Below are positions 9,349 to 21,306 of a DNA stretch of 64,000 nucleotides, piece after piece; position 1 is the stretch's first letter, and every line of letters begins with the position of its first letter. Both the position numbers and the translations under genes were made by a program. The notes under the pieces are model-generated. The model worked only from the letters and a program-made list of their open reading frames with translations, was not told the origin of the DNA and ran no database searches. The stretch is taken from NCBI RefSeq assembly GCF_024139115.2, contig NC_085140.1:18127357-18191356 (forward strand), written 5' to 3'. The stretch is from Armigeres subalbatus (taxonomy: Eukaryota > Arthropoda > Insecta > Diptera > Culicidae).

Positions 9349-11577
9349 ATAACCCGACCCGAATACGGTCGAACATTAACTGAAGTCACGGAAATCGGAT
9401 AACGGCGACAATGGTAGCTGGTGATAAATGTGCAGTCGATCTCAAACTACTTGCGGCATTGCTACTCGACCAGTGGATGGCCTATTTTATGCCTTTGTTT
9501 CGTGCACTGGTTTTGCCAACACTCTTAGCTCTTCTAATGGACGATAGTCAATATTGGAGATTTTTCTCCATAATTTATTTAAATTTGGGTATCAGAAATT
9601 TCAATATTTAATATCAAAGTTGTGGAAACAAAATATCCCATAAGAATGCAAGATTTGTGTTTCAAAAAAAGTTCAAAGTTACTAATTTAATTTTTTGTCT
9701 AATTGCTAACGTTTTAGGCATGGTAGGAATACCTTTTAATGCTTGATGTATTTCTAGAATAAGTCATGATAAACCATTGTTTTCATTATTGTAAAAATCC
9801 TTTACTTCCATCTCGTGAAAGTCCGAACACAACTGAAAAAATTAGGGTTTATGCTGCGCGTTCGGTACAAATGATTAATCGGCTCTCAGTGAGCAAACTA
9901 GTAATAAAACCCAGGCGGCGTTGTTGCCGTTGATATCTGCAAATGATCATCTTCATCTAGAAACTCAAAACTTATGCACAATTCGGATGAAGCGCGAGAC
10001 TAAATTCGCCAAAGATGTGAAAATTGTCGAAAAGTCGAAATCGAAATCGAAAAGTCGATTAATTCTATCCGCGTAAAAAGCTAGTGTAGTTGAGCTTCGA
10101 AGCGGTGTTTCGCACGTCCTGCAGACTGCCTCACGATAGACGGACTTCCTCTATCGGCACTTGTTCGTAAGAAAACCGTGAACATCCGAGGTGGTGTAGG
10201 TTCCGATGCCCTTACAAGGAGTTAGGACAGACGAACAACGGCTCGGTTTACGGTTGACAGTCCGCCCCAACCGGACCATCATCCGTCCGTGGCGAAGAGT
10301 CCTGCGTTGAGGAAGCGGAAGCGTGTCTCGTGTCTCAGTTCCGATGTATTTCTACCATCACCACCGAAGCTAGATACATGTGTTGGAATGAGAAACCCGA
10401 AGGATCCTTATAGAGGATGATACGACCGTGAAACAGACGGTCGAGAGAAAGAGTGTGAGAGTGAGAGAATGAGAGAACACGCCACCTTGTTTTGGTCGTG
10501 ATGTGGGAAATGAGTTCCGAGTTTTCCCGATCGGAGCGCGGTTCCTTGATTCCGGGAAAAAATCATGACGCAATGACGCGTTTTCGACTCGGTCCGTGTG
10601 GTATTTGTGGATAGCGGGCTGGAAGGCTGGTACGAAAGAAACTCCTGAACGGAGATTTGCGTGCGGGGCTGGTTGCCAGAGAGGGTTTAAACTTTGGGAG
10701 GTGGTTTTGCTTTTGCCAGTGGCATCGTCCGTCGACGTCGACATCGACGACGGACGTAGAGAGCGTGTATTCCGGTGAATCCGATGCAGTGATTTTCATG
10801 AATGAAATATGGTCTTGTTTCGTTGGACCGTTGTCTACAGCTCGTTGGCAGTACAGTGCGCTTAGGTTGATTTCGGGTTGGTTTCTTTTGTTCTTGTGGT
10901 TTTGCGGAAAATTACCTGCAGTGCTGATCGATAACAGTTTTGTTATTGTATGGAAAAGTCGAATTGCAATTTTGGGGTTTGAGAATTAGCTTAGCTTAAA
11001 AATCTTGGAGTCTCTTTCCGATAAACTCGCATGTCCATTTCCTAGATACAGTACTTCTATTATATCAGCAGAATTACAAAATACAGTTCTTGAAAACTAT
11101 AGGTACAATAACGAAATAAGTTTTGTATATTCCTTTGAAAGATTTTATTTATCAATCCAATTTCTTCTGTCTCACAGCGCCTACGCATAACTGTACCCAA
11201 ATCATGTAGGAATCCATGAAACCGTGGTACAAATATCCAGACAAGGGTAGCCTATCTCAGGCGTAATTTGAGTAAATGATAACCCGGCGAGTCGCGATTC
11301 AATTTGCTTGGCTGTTCAGACAATTTCTATTAAATTATCCAATCGTACGTTTATTTATAATACCTTCGCTTCACATCCAGTGGTTCGTATTACCTCGTGT
11401 AAAAACAACCACCATTTATTTAATGTAGCTGAAGTCGCGAGGTACTGTGGGATAGACGGTGTCCACTTGTATCTAATTTATCAATTAGTAGTGGGTCATG
11501 CGTACATCTAATGCAAATCGGTCATAGGCTCGGAGCTATGACTATTTTTGTTGAATGCCAGACTGTGTTTTGAGGAT
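9349..11577. other. unique intronic sequence with a GC-richer island
   Basis: No gene is convincing. From about 9900 to 10800 the sequence is visibly GC-richer and non-repetitive, with blocks such as CGTCGACGTCGACATCGACGA and an initiator-like CTCAGTGAG near 9894. It could be an intronic enhancer or an alternative leader exon (a donor-like GTAAG lies near 10167), but nothing decides this. A 124-codon minus frame (10370-10744) has a Ser/Thr-rich, featureless product. 10990-11577 is A/T-rich and plain. Confidence 0.4.
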
Positions 11578-12432
11578 TAGGGGAGAACAGTTCAATATGC
11601 TTCCTTGAGCTGTTTCGATGTTTTCGCCAAGAAACACAAGAATACAGATGCAACATTTACAGAACCAGCTACATTTCAGAGTAATCTCCAATCAAAGCAA
11701 CAAGGTTTTTGTGACTTTCTAATGCATTTGGTGGTGGTGACTTTAACTTGGTGGTGATTATCACTTCTGCGTCATACGCAGGAGGTCGAGGGTTCAATCC
11801 CAGGCCCGTTCCATTCCACCTACCTCGTATCTTTCCATATATTTCTCATGTTCTAGCAAATTGCTAGAACTGGAAATAGGCTTCATACCCTTTTCAACTT
11901 CTATCCTATACCTACAACTTGACTAATTCTAGCAGGTTATCGAAATAAGCGAAAAAGCTCGTTTCGGCATCCAATTAGAATATACCCACTCTTTCATTAC
12001 TATTACATTGGCAACCCGTTAACCAAGACAAACCTCTGCCATAGAATCTAATCCCCAGATTCCAATAAAATTCTGCATCCAACTCGTGGCGAGTGCAGAG
12101 GTGTTCTTGGCTTACAGTGGACGAGTGATTGCCCTTCATATCCCCGATAGATCGTGAGGACGTGGCACATTGAGGTTGGAGAGCAAATCGCTTGCTTCCA
12201 TCCATTGGTTCCCTGTGCAATTGCGATTGTTCTGGTCAATCGTGTTGTAGCAACTACGGAATGCACGGTCATCATGCTCATGCCCATTTGAAAAATAGTG
12301 AAATGACTCATGGGCATGTGAAATAATGGTGAACGCATGGTTGTTTGTGAAATGTCCTACAAAGATTATTAAAGAGAATTTATGAGTTAGGCCATTTTGC
12401 GCCGTGGGTGCGTTTTGCACTGTTCTCCCCTA
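11578..12432. mobile_element. TA-flanked inverted-repeat element
   Basis: Perfect 14-bp terminal inverted repeats: TAGGGGAGAACAGT at 11578 and ACTGTTCTCCCCTA ending 12432. No 8-bp duplication is present, so a TA target is most likely, with the TA counted inside the ends. Its interior includes the tRNA-related element at 11744-12330. It encodes no recognisable transposase. Confidence 0.7.
11744..12330 (+). mobile_element. tRNA-headed dispersed element, copy 1
   Basis: The head reads like a tRNA: CTGCGTCATACGCAGG then the B box GGGTTCAATCCC. A shared body follows (CTCGTTTC, then CATTGGCAACCCGTTAACCA, then CAGAGGT and GCTTACAGTGG blocks). The same order occurs at 43046-43515, and a head-less version at 61495-61885. 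It behaves like a long SINE. Family name not assigned. Confidence 0.6.
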
Positions 12433-13386
12433 CATTATACAGTACGAAATAGCTATGGTGCAGTCAAACTAGGATACCGCAGATACATCACGTCAATCTA
12501 AAAGATTCATATAACCGAGTTAGAATGCAGCTCAGACAGGATAAACAATAACTTATTTGTTCGTACTTGTGATCCTTCGTTGTTATCAGTACGATGAAGC
12601 TGAAGATCTACAGATTTGCACCTTTAGTCGAATCTGTGTTCGCTTTTCTGCAGCTGCCTAACTCTCTAGAAAACCAAAATGTTGGTATTCCAGAGTATAT
12701 TTTTCCGAAGAATTATGATCTGTTTCCACAACTATGCTATTCAGTATCGTATCTGCAATTCAATTGACAATCTAATGAACTGTTCATTGGAAACAGCTGA
12801 AAAACATTTACTAATTTTACCAAAAACTGAAAAACCTTACGATTCCGAGAATCTATTAATCAGCACACACACCTTACACCTTGTGCCGATAATTGATGCT
12901 ATCTAAATTATTGTCATCACCACATCAGATCGGTCCCATGGTTGTGGTGATCATAAATCACGCGGCTTATCCAGGCTGTCATGAAATTGCATTATGTGTG
13001 TGTGTTTTGTGTGTAGGCTCCGCTGCTCATCCGACGACCCACACGCCATCCAGCTGGATCAAAAATAGTTTCCCAGAGCGGTGTCATCATCGTCCACTGT
13101 CAGAAGCACCCCCGCAATGAAATTGTGATTGTGCGGTTGAAAATCGAGAACAGGAAAGTGTCCTGTCCGCCACCACCCGCCCTATCGCGGTCGATTTGTA
13201 TTAACCGAGCATCGTGTCGTCAATCATCAGCAGCAGCACTAGTAGCCTAGTGCTTAGAAATGCTGGCTGCTCCGTCGCTGACGTCAGATGTCACCCCGGA
13301 GGGAAAGTCAAGCGCATCGCAACAACCGAAAGGCACCGGGCAACCGGGCGCCAAAGAAAGGATACGACGCGGTGCGTGGGATGAAG
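12433..13386. other. unique intronic sequence, GC-rich toward its end
   Basis: 12433-12900 is A/T-rich and featureless. From about 12930 to 13386 it is unique and GC-rich, and continues across the transposon at 13387-15182 into 15183-15330, so one original island was split by that insertion. It contains a palindromic CRE site (13279-13286). No supported ORF. Confidence 0.45.
13279..13286. promoter_or_regulatory. consensus CRE palindrome
   Basis: TGACGTCA is the full CREB/ATF binding palindrome, in unique GC-rich intronic DNA of a neuronal gene. Presence of the motif is seen; occupancy is inference. Confidence 0.35.
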
Positions 13387-15182
13387 TACCGTTTTGACTC
13401 GAAGTCCGGACACCTAAGCACTGCTGAATTTTCAGTTCAATATTTCAAACGGAATTAAGTACTTGACACTGAGTTATAACACACCCTGTCAAGATTAACT
13501 TATCAAATTTGATGTAGTGTACTGAAAATGATATTTTGTATGCACGATATAGCTAATATAATCGAAAACATTGAACATCGCTTGCTTCGAAATCCGGACA
13601 CAGTTTAAGGGATGCTTCAAATACCGGACAATTTTGCTTCGAATTTCCGGACACTTCGAGTTTGGCTTTTATTGAATATCATATAGCCAATTTAATCCGT
13701 TCAAAGACAACTAGAATATAGCATTCATATTTTTCGATTAATATAAATCCGTAAGGTAAGGTTTCTATACACATTTGTATGGAAATCTGGCATCCCCCGG
13801 TTGTATGTACCATCCGAAGTTTCTGCTGCGAGATTGACCAGGACTACCAAAAAACAGAATTTGAATCTAATAATTTCATACAATCCTCCCCCTCTCCCCT
13901 TTCAAGGTAGAACGCTTTTTTGACATTTGACTTATCTGTGGATAATGAAATATTTTCTTAAAACTACCTCTCAAATTGAACGTGGATAAGCTGCAATAGA
14001 TCATGAGAATCATTAGATGACTAAAATTCTTTTCTAATCAATAATGCCAGAAATAAATATGATATGGAAAACTTTGCCGATTTCCATCTTACTGAATATA
14101 TATTCATCTCATCGCGAAACAAAGAAATACGGCACCAAATTCAACCTGCGTCCTCACTGCGGAAAAAATCACAAAAATAAGAAAAAATCAAATACCTTTT
14201 TATTTGTTAAAAATATGCATTATCTTATCATTGTTAAGATATACTTCGAAATATAGACATTAGTTGTATTTATGTCGAAATCCCTTTCAGTTTGCTATTA
14301 GAAATCAAGGATTGAAAGGAGCGATTGTTGAAATAATGAATTCATTGGGATTGATGCATCCGGGCGTGTCCGAGAAATGTTGATTTTTTTTATTTGACGG
14401 GTGTCGTTCACAACGTGTCTTTTTATTCAATTCTTTTAAAAAAGCTAGTTTTACGAACTTATTTTTTTTTACAAAAAAGTGAATGGTTGAAAAATACTTT
14501 TGAAGAAAACCTTTCATTAGAAACTGAAGGCAAGTTTTGCTACTTGTCTGCAATTTCTAAAGTGATTACAATATGTGTATAAGTATGTATTGATAAGCTG
14601 AGAGCAAGCAATGTTCCTTTTGGGGTGTAGCAACTCAAATCTAATGAAATTGTGACTATGCTTGCTCATTACCAATCATTTGATTCCAATTTACTTAACT
14701 GATAAACAGTTATTTAACATCATTTAAGCATGTCCGGAAATCGAAGCAATTGTAAAAACTTGCCTCGAAGTCCGGACATACTGAACATGTAATAAAAAAT
14801 AATAATGCTATTAATTCCCAAGCAATTTCTCTAATTCATGACAAAGTGTGCTATCATACGACGTTAATAAATTACTAATACCCCTTGCAAATGATAGAAT
14901 ATAGGAAATATGAGCTTAGTTTTTCTAATGTTGAGTCTTAAGCTGCATTCTAAGAAAAACAAAATTCCCCGTTGATTATGACATGCCTTCAACTTTTACC
15001 TCTAATTTTCAAGTTTTTACCACAGATCACGGATTACTGACATTTGTTAAAATGTTTTCAAGTCTAAGAATCGTTCCATGCATTGATAATCCAAGAAATA
15101 CTTGTTGAGATGGTAAATAAAGTCAAATAACAATTGAAGTGTCCGGCTTTCGAAGCGTCCGGCAATTCGAAGCAAAACGGTA
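13387..15182. mobile_element. inverted-repeat DNA element with TTCGAA-TCCGGAC motifs
   Basis: Left end TACCGTTTTG with a CTCGAAGTCCGGAC block; right end carries the complement (GTCCGG, TTCGAAGC, CAAAACGGTA). TA at both edges suggests a TA target. The core word TTCGAA-N-TCCGGAC recurs about nine times near both ends (for example 13398, 13584, 13637, 14731, 14763, 15139-15175) in orientations matching each end, resembling subterminal transposase sites. The A/T-rich interior holds only short frames (14044-14256, 14394-14582) that are not recognisable. Family unassigned. Confidence 0.65.
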
Positions 15183-15470
15183 TATCGGGTAGGAAAGGGT
15201 GTTGTTGCCGCGGAAGAGGAAAGCGTGCCTCGTATGCGTACCGACGGAGAAGGTATCCCTCACATGAAAAGTACTTCAGTGTGGTACTCTGTGCAATGAT
15301 AATGATGATTACTGGAACCAGCTGGTCATAGCATAAATGTGATGGTCATCGTGGGAAACTGCTAAGTGCTTCTCTTGTTTGTAAAACTTTTTGAACTCCT
15401 TAGTGAGTTATTGTGTGTATGTTGGATGCCGCATTTTTACTTACAGTTTTTTTTTAAATTTATTTTTTAT
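15183..15470. other. unique sequence resuming after the insertion
   Basis: The GC-rich island from before 13387 resumes here to about 15330, then turns T-rich before the SINE. No gene. Confidence 0.4.
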
Positions 15471-15746
15471 TTCTTCTTCTTATTGGCATTACATCTCCCC
15501 CACTGGGACATTGCCGCTTCGCTGCTTAGTGTTCAGTCAGCACTTCCACAGTTATTAGCCGCGAGGTTTCTAAGCCATGTTACCATTTTTGCATTCGTCT
15601 ATCATGAGGCTAACACCATGATACTTTTATGGCCAGAGAAGTCGAGACAATTTCTAAACCTAAAATTGCCTAAACCGGCACCGGGAATCGAACCCAGCTA
15701 CCCTCAGCATGGTCTTGCTTTATAGCCGCGTATCTTACCGCTAGGC
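15471..15746 (-). mobile_element. Feilai-type SINE, copy 3, reversed
   Basis: The minus-strand copy starts with a (TTC)n stretch on the plus strand (the 3' tail) and carries GGGAATCGAACCC, the complement of the B box. Its 5' end is slightly truncated: it stops at TCTTACCG and lacks the usual GGGCCC start. Confidence 0.8.
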
Positions 15747-15905
15747 AAAATTTCAGAATATTCAAAAAATCGAAGTATGCAATATTTTTCGATCTTCAGA
15801 ATCACGTTCAAAATCTGTCTGGAAACCCCAATAAAACACATGCTAAATTTTTATATGATGATCAATTGCAATTAACGAACATTTAACATTTGTTAAATTA
15901 TTCAA

Positions 15906-16197
15906 GGGGCCGTCCTTAGCCGTGCGGCAAGATGCACGGCTACAAAGCAAGATCATTCTGAGGGTGGTTGGGTTCGATTCCCGGTGCCGTTGTAAACAAT
16001 TTTCGGATTGGAAATTGTCTCGACTTCCCTGGGCATAAAAGTATCATCGTGTTAGCCTCATGATATACAAATGCAGAAATGGTAACTTGGCTTAGAAACC
16101 TCGCAGTCAATAACTGTGGAAGTGCTTAATGAAAACTAAGCTGCGAGGCGGCAATGTCCCAGTGTGGGATGTAATGACAGTAAAGAAAAAGAAGAAG
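15906..16197 (+). mobile_element. Feilai-type SINE, copy 4, with target duplication
   Basis: Complete SINE with the usual head, B box GGTTCGATTCCC and AAG-rich tail. A perfect 11-bp duplication AAATTATTCAA flanks it (15895-15905 and 16198-16208). It lies 160 bp from the reversed copy 3, so the two could pair as an imperfect hairpin in intron RNA. Confidence 0.9.
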
Positions 16198-16474
16198 AAA
16201 TTATTCAATTATTATTACACTAACATTTTTTTAACTTCATATCTATCTTTGTCGTCTTGTAATGCAACAAAAAAGCTACCTTTTGAATTCATTATTGCAC
16301 GTATCTGACGCGTACTTTTTCACTCTATTGTTTATATCTTATGTTGCGTATTATTCGCATCTCTGAATCCCAGCAAAATTAATAGACAGCTGTTTGAATG
16401 TGCTTTCCAAACTGTCCAAACGTCTATCCAAACTGCTAAAGGAAACACACCTAAAGTTTTGCATCATTAGAGGT

Positions 16475-16558
16475 CGTCTAAGACGAATTAAGTACTGTCC
16501 ATTTATTTCAACAGGTAATTTTCGTTATCTTTGCAGATACGTATTTCGACCACAACTG
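16475..16558 (+). mobile_element. foldback-family single arm, left type
   Basis: Matches one arm of the complete foldback at 35282-35489: CGTCTAAGACGAATTAAG, then TTTTCGTTATCTTTGCAG, then ATACGTATTTCGACCAC. Only one arm is present. A partial copy in the opposite orientation is at 21307-21470, about 4.7 kb away. Confidence 0.7.
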
Positions 16559-16739
16559 ACTGATGCGCAAGTTGCGATCTCTGTTGTGACCCCTTTTTTA
16601 TCACATAAAAAAGACAATACAATTCGGGGTAGAGCTCTTTGGCCGAAAGTCATTCTACCGAAGGCTACTAGGCCGTTTTGTTCGAGTGTTTCGATTCCAA
16701 ACATACAAGGGCAGTGTAAGGTGGGAGATTGACACGGTA

Positions 16740-17428
16740 CCTCCATAGAAGCAGCCTTATAGCACAGCGTACAAATGGTTTTTGAATTCGTTCCAGCCTG
16801 CCAATCCGGTTCGTTTGATATGGACACCACACAACAGACAAGGATTATAAAATCGACAACACGCGAGGTGTAGAGTGTTTTTAGACCGCGAATATCTGTG
16901 AAATCTTGTGTTGTCCGATGATTTCTGAGTGATGATCGTTGAAGGTTTGTCTGGCCTGGAATCAAGCAGGACACCTAAATCTTTTATTTGACTGACCCTC
17001 TGAATGTTTATTTTTCGCCAATTTTGTAATTCATTTGAACAGTGGCTGCAGAGCGATGGAAGGTTATCGCGAAACGCTTATTGATGCTGAGCGTCATGCG
17101 ACTAACTTCTCACCGACGGACGAAAGCGTTCAACAAGAATTGCAGTCGTTCACAGTCGGCTAGACTTACAACGACAACATGAATCTTGAGATCATCAACT
17201 TATGAAAGTTCAGCATTCAACGGTTAGCATAGCAGCGATATCGTTGAAATACATTGCGAAAAGAAGTGGCCCAAGAATTCTCCCTTGAGGTACACCCGAG
17301 AATTTTGAAAACCAGGTGGAGGAATGCGATCCTATCTTGACGCTTTTGTCTTTTGCCGCAAAGGTATGACTCCAACCACTCCACCATTGCGTTGTACACA
17401 CCAATCTTAGCCAACTTGCACAATATGA
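16740..17428 (-). pseudogene. Jockey-like reverse transcriptase, C-terminal half
   Basis: Two frames must be joined to read it. One gives LYHRIILCKLAKIGVYNAMV followed by WLESYL; the other gives SGVPQGRILGPLLFAMYFND, the RT catalytic-region block, and then DDLKIHV (the catalytic Asp pair of the F/YADD box). Downstream text toward 16740 (FTDIRGLKTLY, then DWQAGTNSK) fits the thumb/post-RT part. Several stops and at least two frame changes make it inactive. Its upstream half lies at 19991-20737, on the far side of the hAT-like insertion. Confidence 0.75.
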
Positions 17429-17436
17429 TCCGATGG

Positions 17437-19982
17437 TAGAGGTGTGCGCCGGTCCGATATTTGTCGGCGGCGGCGTTTGTCAAAATTTTGGTCGACGGCG
17501 GCGGCGTTTTCGGCGTCACGTCGCAAGCCATTTTAGCCGGCGGCGGTGGCGGCGTGAATCGGCGTGGCGTTTTTTTCATAACGATTTTTTAAGATTTTTT
17601 TTTGCATTTTTTTGGAATATTAAACGAAAAATCTTTTGAATTTCTCCATAAAAATCTATAAGTTTTTCCATAATTTGTAAATTTTTTTCGAGCAATCTTT
17701 GGAATTATCAAGAGAAGGTCTTTGTAATTCCCAAATAAAATTGTTTGGAATTTCAGCAGAAAAATCGTCGCAATTTGCATGAGAAACTTCAGAATTTTCA
17801 CAAAAAAATGTTTTTAACTTTCACAGGAAAAACTTCAGAAATTTACGAATTTGTCGTCTTGAATGCGTCGCAGTTATCAAACGCCATTGGCTTACTGAAA
17901 CGAAAACATGTTGTGCAGTTATCGAACGACTAATGTATTGTCCATAAGAAATTGTTGGAAAATCTCATTGGCCGCAAGCGACACACGGCCGAACTGGTAA
18001 TTGGGCCCAAATAGTCGTTTGCCCTAACAGGTCGTTTGGCCGAATAGGTCATCAGCCCAAAAATGTTGTTTGGCCGAAATGGCCGTTTGGCAGAATGGAA
18101 TATTTGTCCGAAAATATAGTTTAGGCCAACAGGTTATACGGCCAAATGTCAATAACTGAACGAGTAATTTAATCTAAAATATCCATCAATTTAGCCTAAT
18201 AACATTTACGTTGAAAAGGCTAATTGTCAAACGACCCTTGAATGAAATTTCGTAACCTCTCTACTTTTTAAGTTGATACTGGCCTTTAAGCCAAAAGCCA
18301 CCTAACCAAATCCCATTAAGCCAAATTGATATTCGGATAAAAGTCTTTTTGGCGAAATGATCAATTCAGCCGAACAACACTTTTCAAAGAAGGTTGCAGA
18401 AAGTACATTTTTGGGCCAAATGGCTGTTTCTACAGAATGACATTTTTTCCAAACGGAATTTTTGGTCAAATGAACAAATCGTCAAATGGTCAAATCGGTC
18501 AAACGACTTTTTCATCCAAACGGCAAATTTAGCCAAAAAGTTAGGGTAAACAACTTTTTACAAGTCTGCCAAAATTTTCCTTTTGCCATTGCTTTCGGCC
18601 AAACTTCATTTTCGGTCAAACCAGTTTTAACCTGATAACAGTTTCCGGGAAACGTTTAGTTTTGCTGAATGATACCTGGTTAGATGTCTTTTGAGCAAAA
18701 GGCCAGTTTCGACTTAAAAATAGAGAGGCCACGGAACTTTATTACCCGTTAGACCAAATGACTTTTTCGACCCCCATTCTGTCAAAAAACTATTTCTGCA
18801 AAATGGCATTTTTGGCCAATGATCGTTTCGGCTGGACAACCTGGTAGAGCAAACGGCTTTTTCGGCCAAACTGCCAGTTCGGCCGTCTGTCGCTTTAGGT
18901 CAATGGATCTTACCAAAAATTACTAATCGAAAATAGAAAGAATTTTCTGAAGAAATCCAAAAAAATCCTCAAAAATTCCGAGCATTTTTTCGATGTTTTA
19001 AAGTTGGCTATGTCAAACTAGCCGTTTTGTGATGAACTTCTCCTGGCGAAAAAATTACTCTAATAAAGGATAAAAAAACTAACCTCTTGTCTTATATAAT
19101 CTAGATTGGGGAAGTCAACGTAAAGCATCTCTTTTACTAGTCACAATTTTCTGTGTGAATTTCAAAGAACACTCAACAGAAACTCAATAGGAACATTCCG
19201 TGGATATTCCGAACATTTTCCTATAGAAATTTGGAACAACTTCTCGTGAAAAATCTGAAGAGATTCTCATGTAAATCCCAAACAACTTTCCTTGGTAAAT
19301 CCAAAGAGCTTCTTTTGGTAATTCCAAAGAGTTCTCTGGAAAAACTGGAAATCTTTCGTTAAAATTTTGAGGCGAAAATCAAAAGATTCTTTCGTTAATG
19401 TCTTGAAAATATCCAAAATGACCAATTCAACTGAACGACACTTTCGACCGAATGTTCTTTTCTACCAAACGACTATTTCGACCGAAGGACATATTCACGA
19501 TTTTTTAGCCAAAGGAACTGTTCGACAAAATGACATTCTTGGCCAAATCACTTTAGGCTAGATATCCTAGCGAAGTCTGAAAACATAATGAAATCATATA
19601 GAAAACATATTTTGATTTTGACATCAAATTGAGTCATAATTCAATTCTAACGGGAACTCCTTCGCAATTTTCACGCTTAGTTTTCACGGAGAGCTTTTCA
19701 AAATTTCAACGAGATATTGTATGGAATTTTCATGGAAATAATTGGTATCTTCACGAAACCTTCTCTGGAGTTTCAACGTGATGTTGTAGAGATCTATCAG
19801 GAAATTATATGGAAATCGCACTGACTCTTTGGAGTTTCCACTGAAAATTTGAATCGGCGTGGAGAATTATAGATCAGCGGCGTGACAAATTTGAAACGGC
19901 GGCACGCCGATGCAAAAATGTCGGCGGCGGCGGCGTGCCAAAAACTGTCGGCGGCGGCGTGGCGCGGCGGCGCACACCTCTA
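17437..19982. mobile_element. non-autonomous hAT-like element, second copy type
   Basis: Perfect 14-bp terminal repeats TAGAGGTGTGCGCC and GGCGCACACCTCTA with an 8-bp target duplication TCCGATGG (17429-17436 and 19983-19990). GGCGGCGGCG-type subterminal repeats flank both ends, as in the element at 6323-8857. The interior has no transposase; it holds A/T-rich sequence and GGCCAAA-type minisatellites (17960-18900, 19400-19560). It interrupts the Jockey-like reverse transcriptase exactly between the palm motif and the next block, which confirms a clean insertion. Confidence 0.9.
17960..18900 (+). repeat. GGCCAAA/GGCCGAA minisatellite inside the hAT-like element
   Basis: Words like TTTGGCCGAA, CGGCCAAATG and CAAACGACTTTTTC recur roughly every 20-27 bp, strongly diverged. 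A shorter stretch of the same type is at 19400-19560. The same word family appears at 21655-21880 and 55640-56560. Confidence 0.65.
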
Positions 19983-19990
19983 TCCGATGG

Positions 19991-20737
19991 TCGATTTTGT
20001 CGAAGGCTGCCTGCAAATCAGTGAAAATTGCATCAACTTGTTTTTCATCCTCTAGGTGATTGATGTAGCTTGAAGTGAAACGAAGAAGACTAGTTGTTAC
20101 TGACCGGTCAGGGTCAGCAATTCCGAACATCGCTTCTATCACTATATTGTAGATTGGAATCATAAAGGATCTTTTCCATTGCACAGGATTTGTTTGTGCA
20201 TTAGAGAGAGGTTGAAGATTCCATTCCGTTACACTACGGCTAGTGTATTATTGAACTTTTTAAATGCAATGGTGGGAATCCCATCCAGCCCTGATCTGCC
20301 GTAATCGGACAAAGTGACGTATACGCCATTTTCCAAAAATGGTGTTAACGAGTAGTACTCATCGAGCTCTTCAACAGAAAATAGAAAACTGGAATGTTGT
20401 AATTCGGGCATACGTCATTTTTTCAGATTACGGCAGTGGTGCTGTGGATTATTTCATCCTCTTCTCGCATCTCGCAGGTTATCTTCAGTCATGAGCGAAG
20501 TACCAATCGCGTACAGCATTTCGGGTACATTGGAAGCAGCTAGCGTTGCAGCATTGACTGTTGCACAATCTGTATTGTAAACGCTCAAAAAATGCTTTGC
20601 GAAAAGTGCGGATTTTTCCGAAGCAGCTGTTGCTATCTCTCCGCCAAGGGATGCTGAAGCTGAAACTCCTTTACGCTTAGAGTTCACGAAATTCCAGAAT
20701 TATTTAGGATAGCGGCGGAGGCTTCTTTGCACTCTGT
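19991..20737 (-). pseudogene. Jockey-like reverse transcriptase, N-terminal half
   Basis: Minus-strand frames read VNSKRKGVSASASLGGEI at 20687 inward, then YGRSGLDGIPTIAFKKFN near 20280 (the PDGIP-type block), then EDEKQVDAIFTDLQAAFDKI near 20045 (palm motif with one catalytic Asp). Between the last two, the usual KKGD-NYR region is missing, so there is an internal deletion. Stops separate the pieces. Confidence 0.75.
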
Positions 20738-20747
20738 TGACATACTG

Positions 20748-21056
20748 ACATAGAATGAACCACGAGCTCGCCCAGCTCTACGGCGAACCCAGTATCCCAG
20801 TAGCCGGAAGGGTACGATGGGCAGGATATGTTGCAAGAATGCCGGACAGCAACCTTGCAAAGATGGTGTTCGCTTCCGATCCGCCAGGTACGAGACGGCG
20901 TGGAGCGCAGCGAGCGAGATGGGCAGACCAGGTGCAAAACGACTTGGCGAGCGTGAGGCGTATTCGAGGATGGAGAGATGCGGCCTCGAACCGTGTATTG
21001 TGGCGTCAAATTGTTGATTCAGTGTTATCTGTTTAGCTGTAGACTAAATAAATGAA
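20748..21056 (+). pseudogene. 5'-truncated non-LTR element, C-terminal tail
   Basis: The plus frame (20755-21036) reads RVRWAGYVARMPDSN and then GTRRRGAQRARWADQV, ending WRDAASNRVLWRQIV, the well-known C-terminal tail of CR1-type non-LTR ORF2 proteins. It ends with a short ATAAATGAATGA-like tail and is flanked by a 10-bp target duplication TGACATACTG (20738-20747 and 21057-21066). It is therefore a separate, 5'-truncated insertion inside the opposite-strand Jockey-like relic. It has no catalytic domain. Confidence 0.85.
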
Positions 21057-21306
21057 TGACATACTGCTTGTGAAGACGATTGTTGAGCGATCTGTATGTT
21101 ATTACTAGCAGCTTGAAAACGACGCTTTTGAAGTAGTGTTCGTAGTCTGTGGTAGTGATGCTGGCGTGTATTTTTCTCGCGTTTTAGCGAGCGGAGTCTA
21201 CCGTTTCCACAAGGCGGCTTTGTAGGTAAAAACTAAACTGCAGAAAATATTCGCACAGCATTGTCAACATCAACATTTGCGGGAATTCCGGTCCAGTCGA
21301 CATGCT

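Noticed and set aside
10370..10744. 124-codon minus-strand ORF starting with ATG
   Set aside because: Ser/Thr-rich featureless product in GC-richer DNA, no splice or promoter context.
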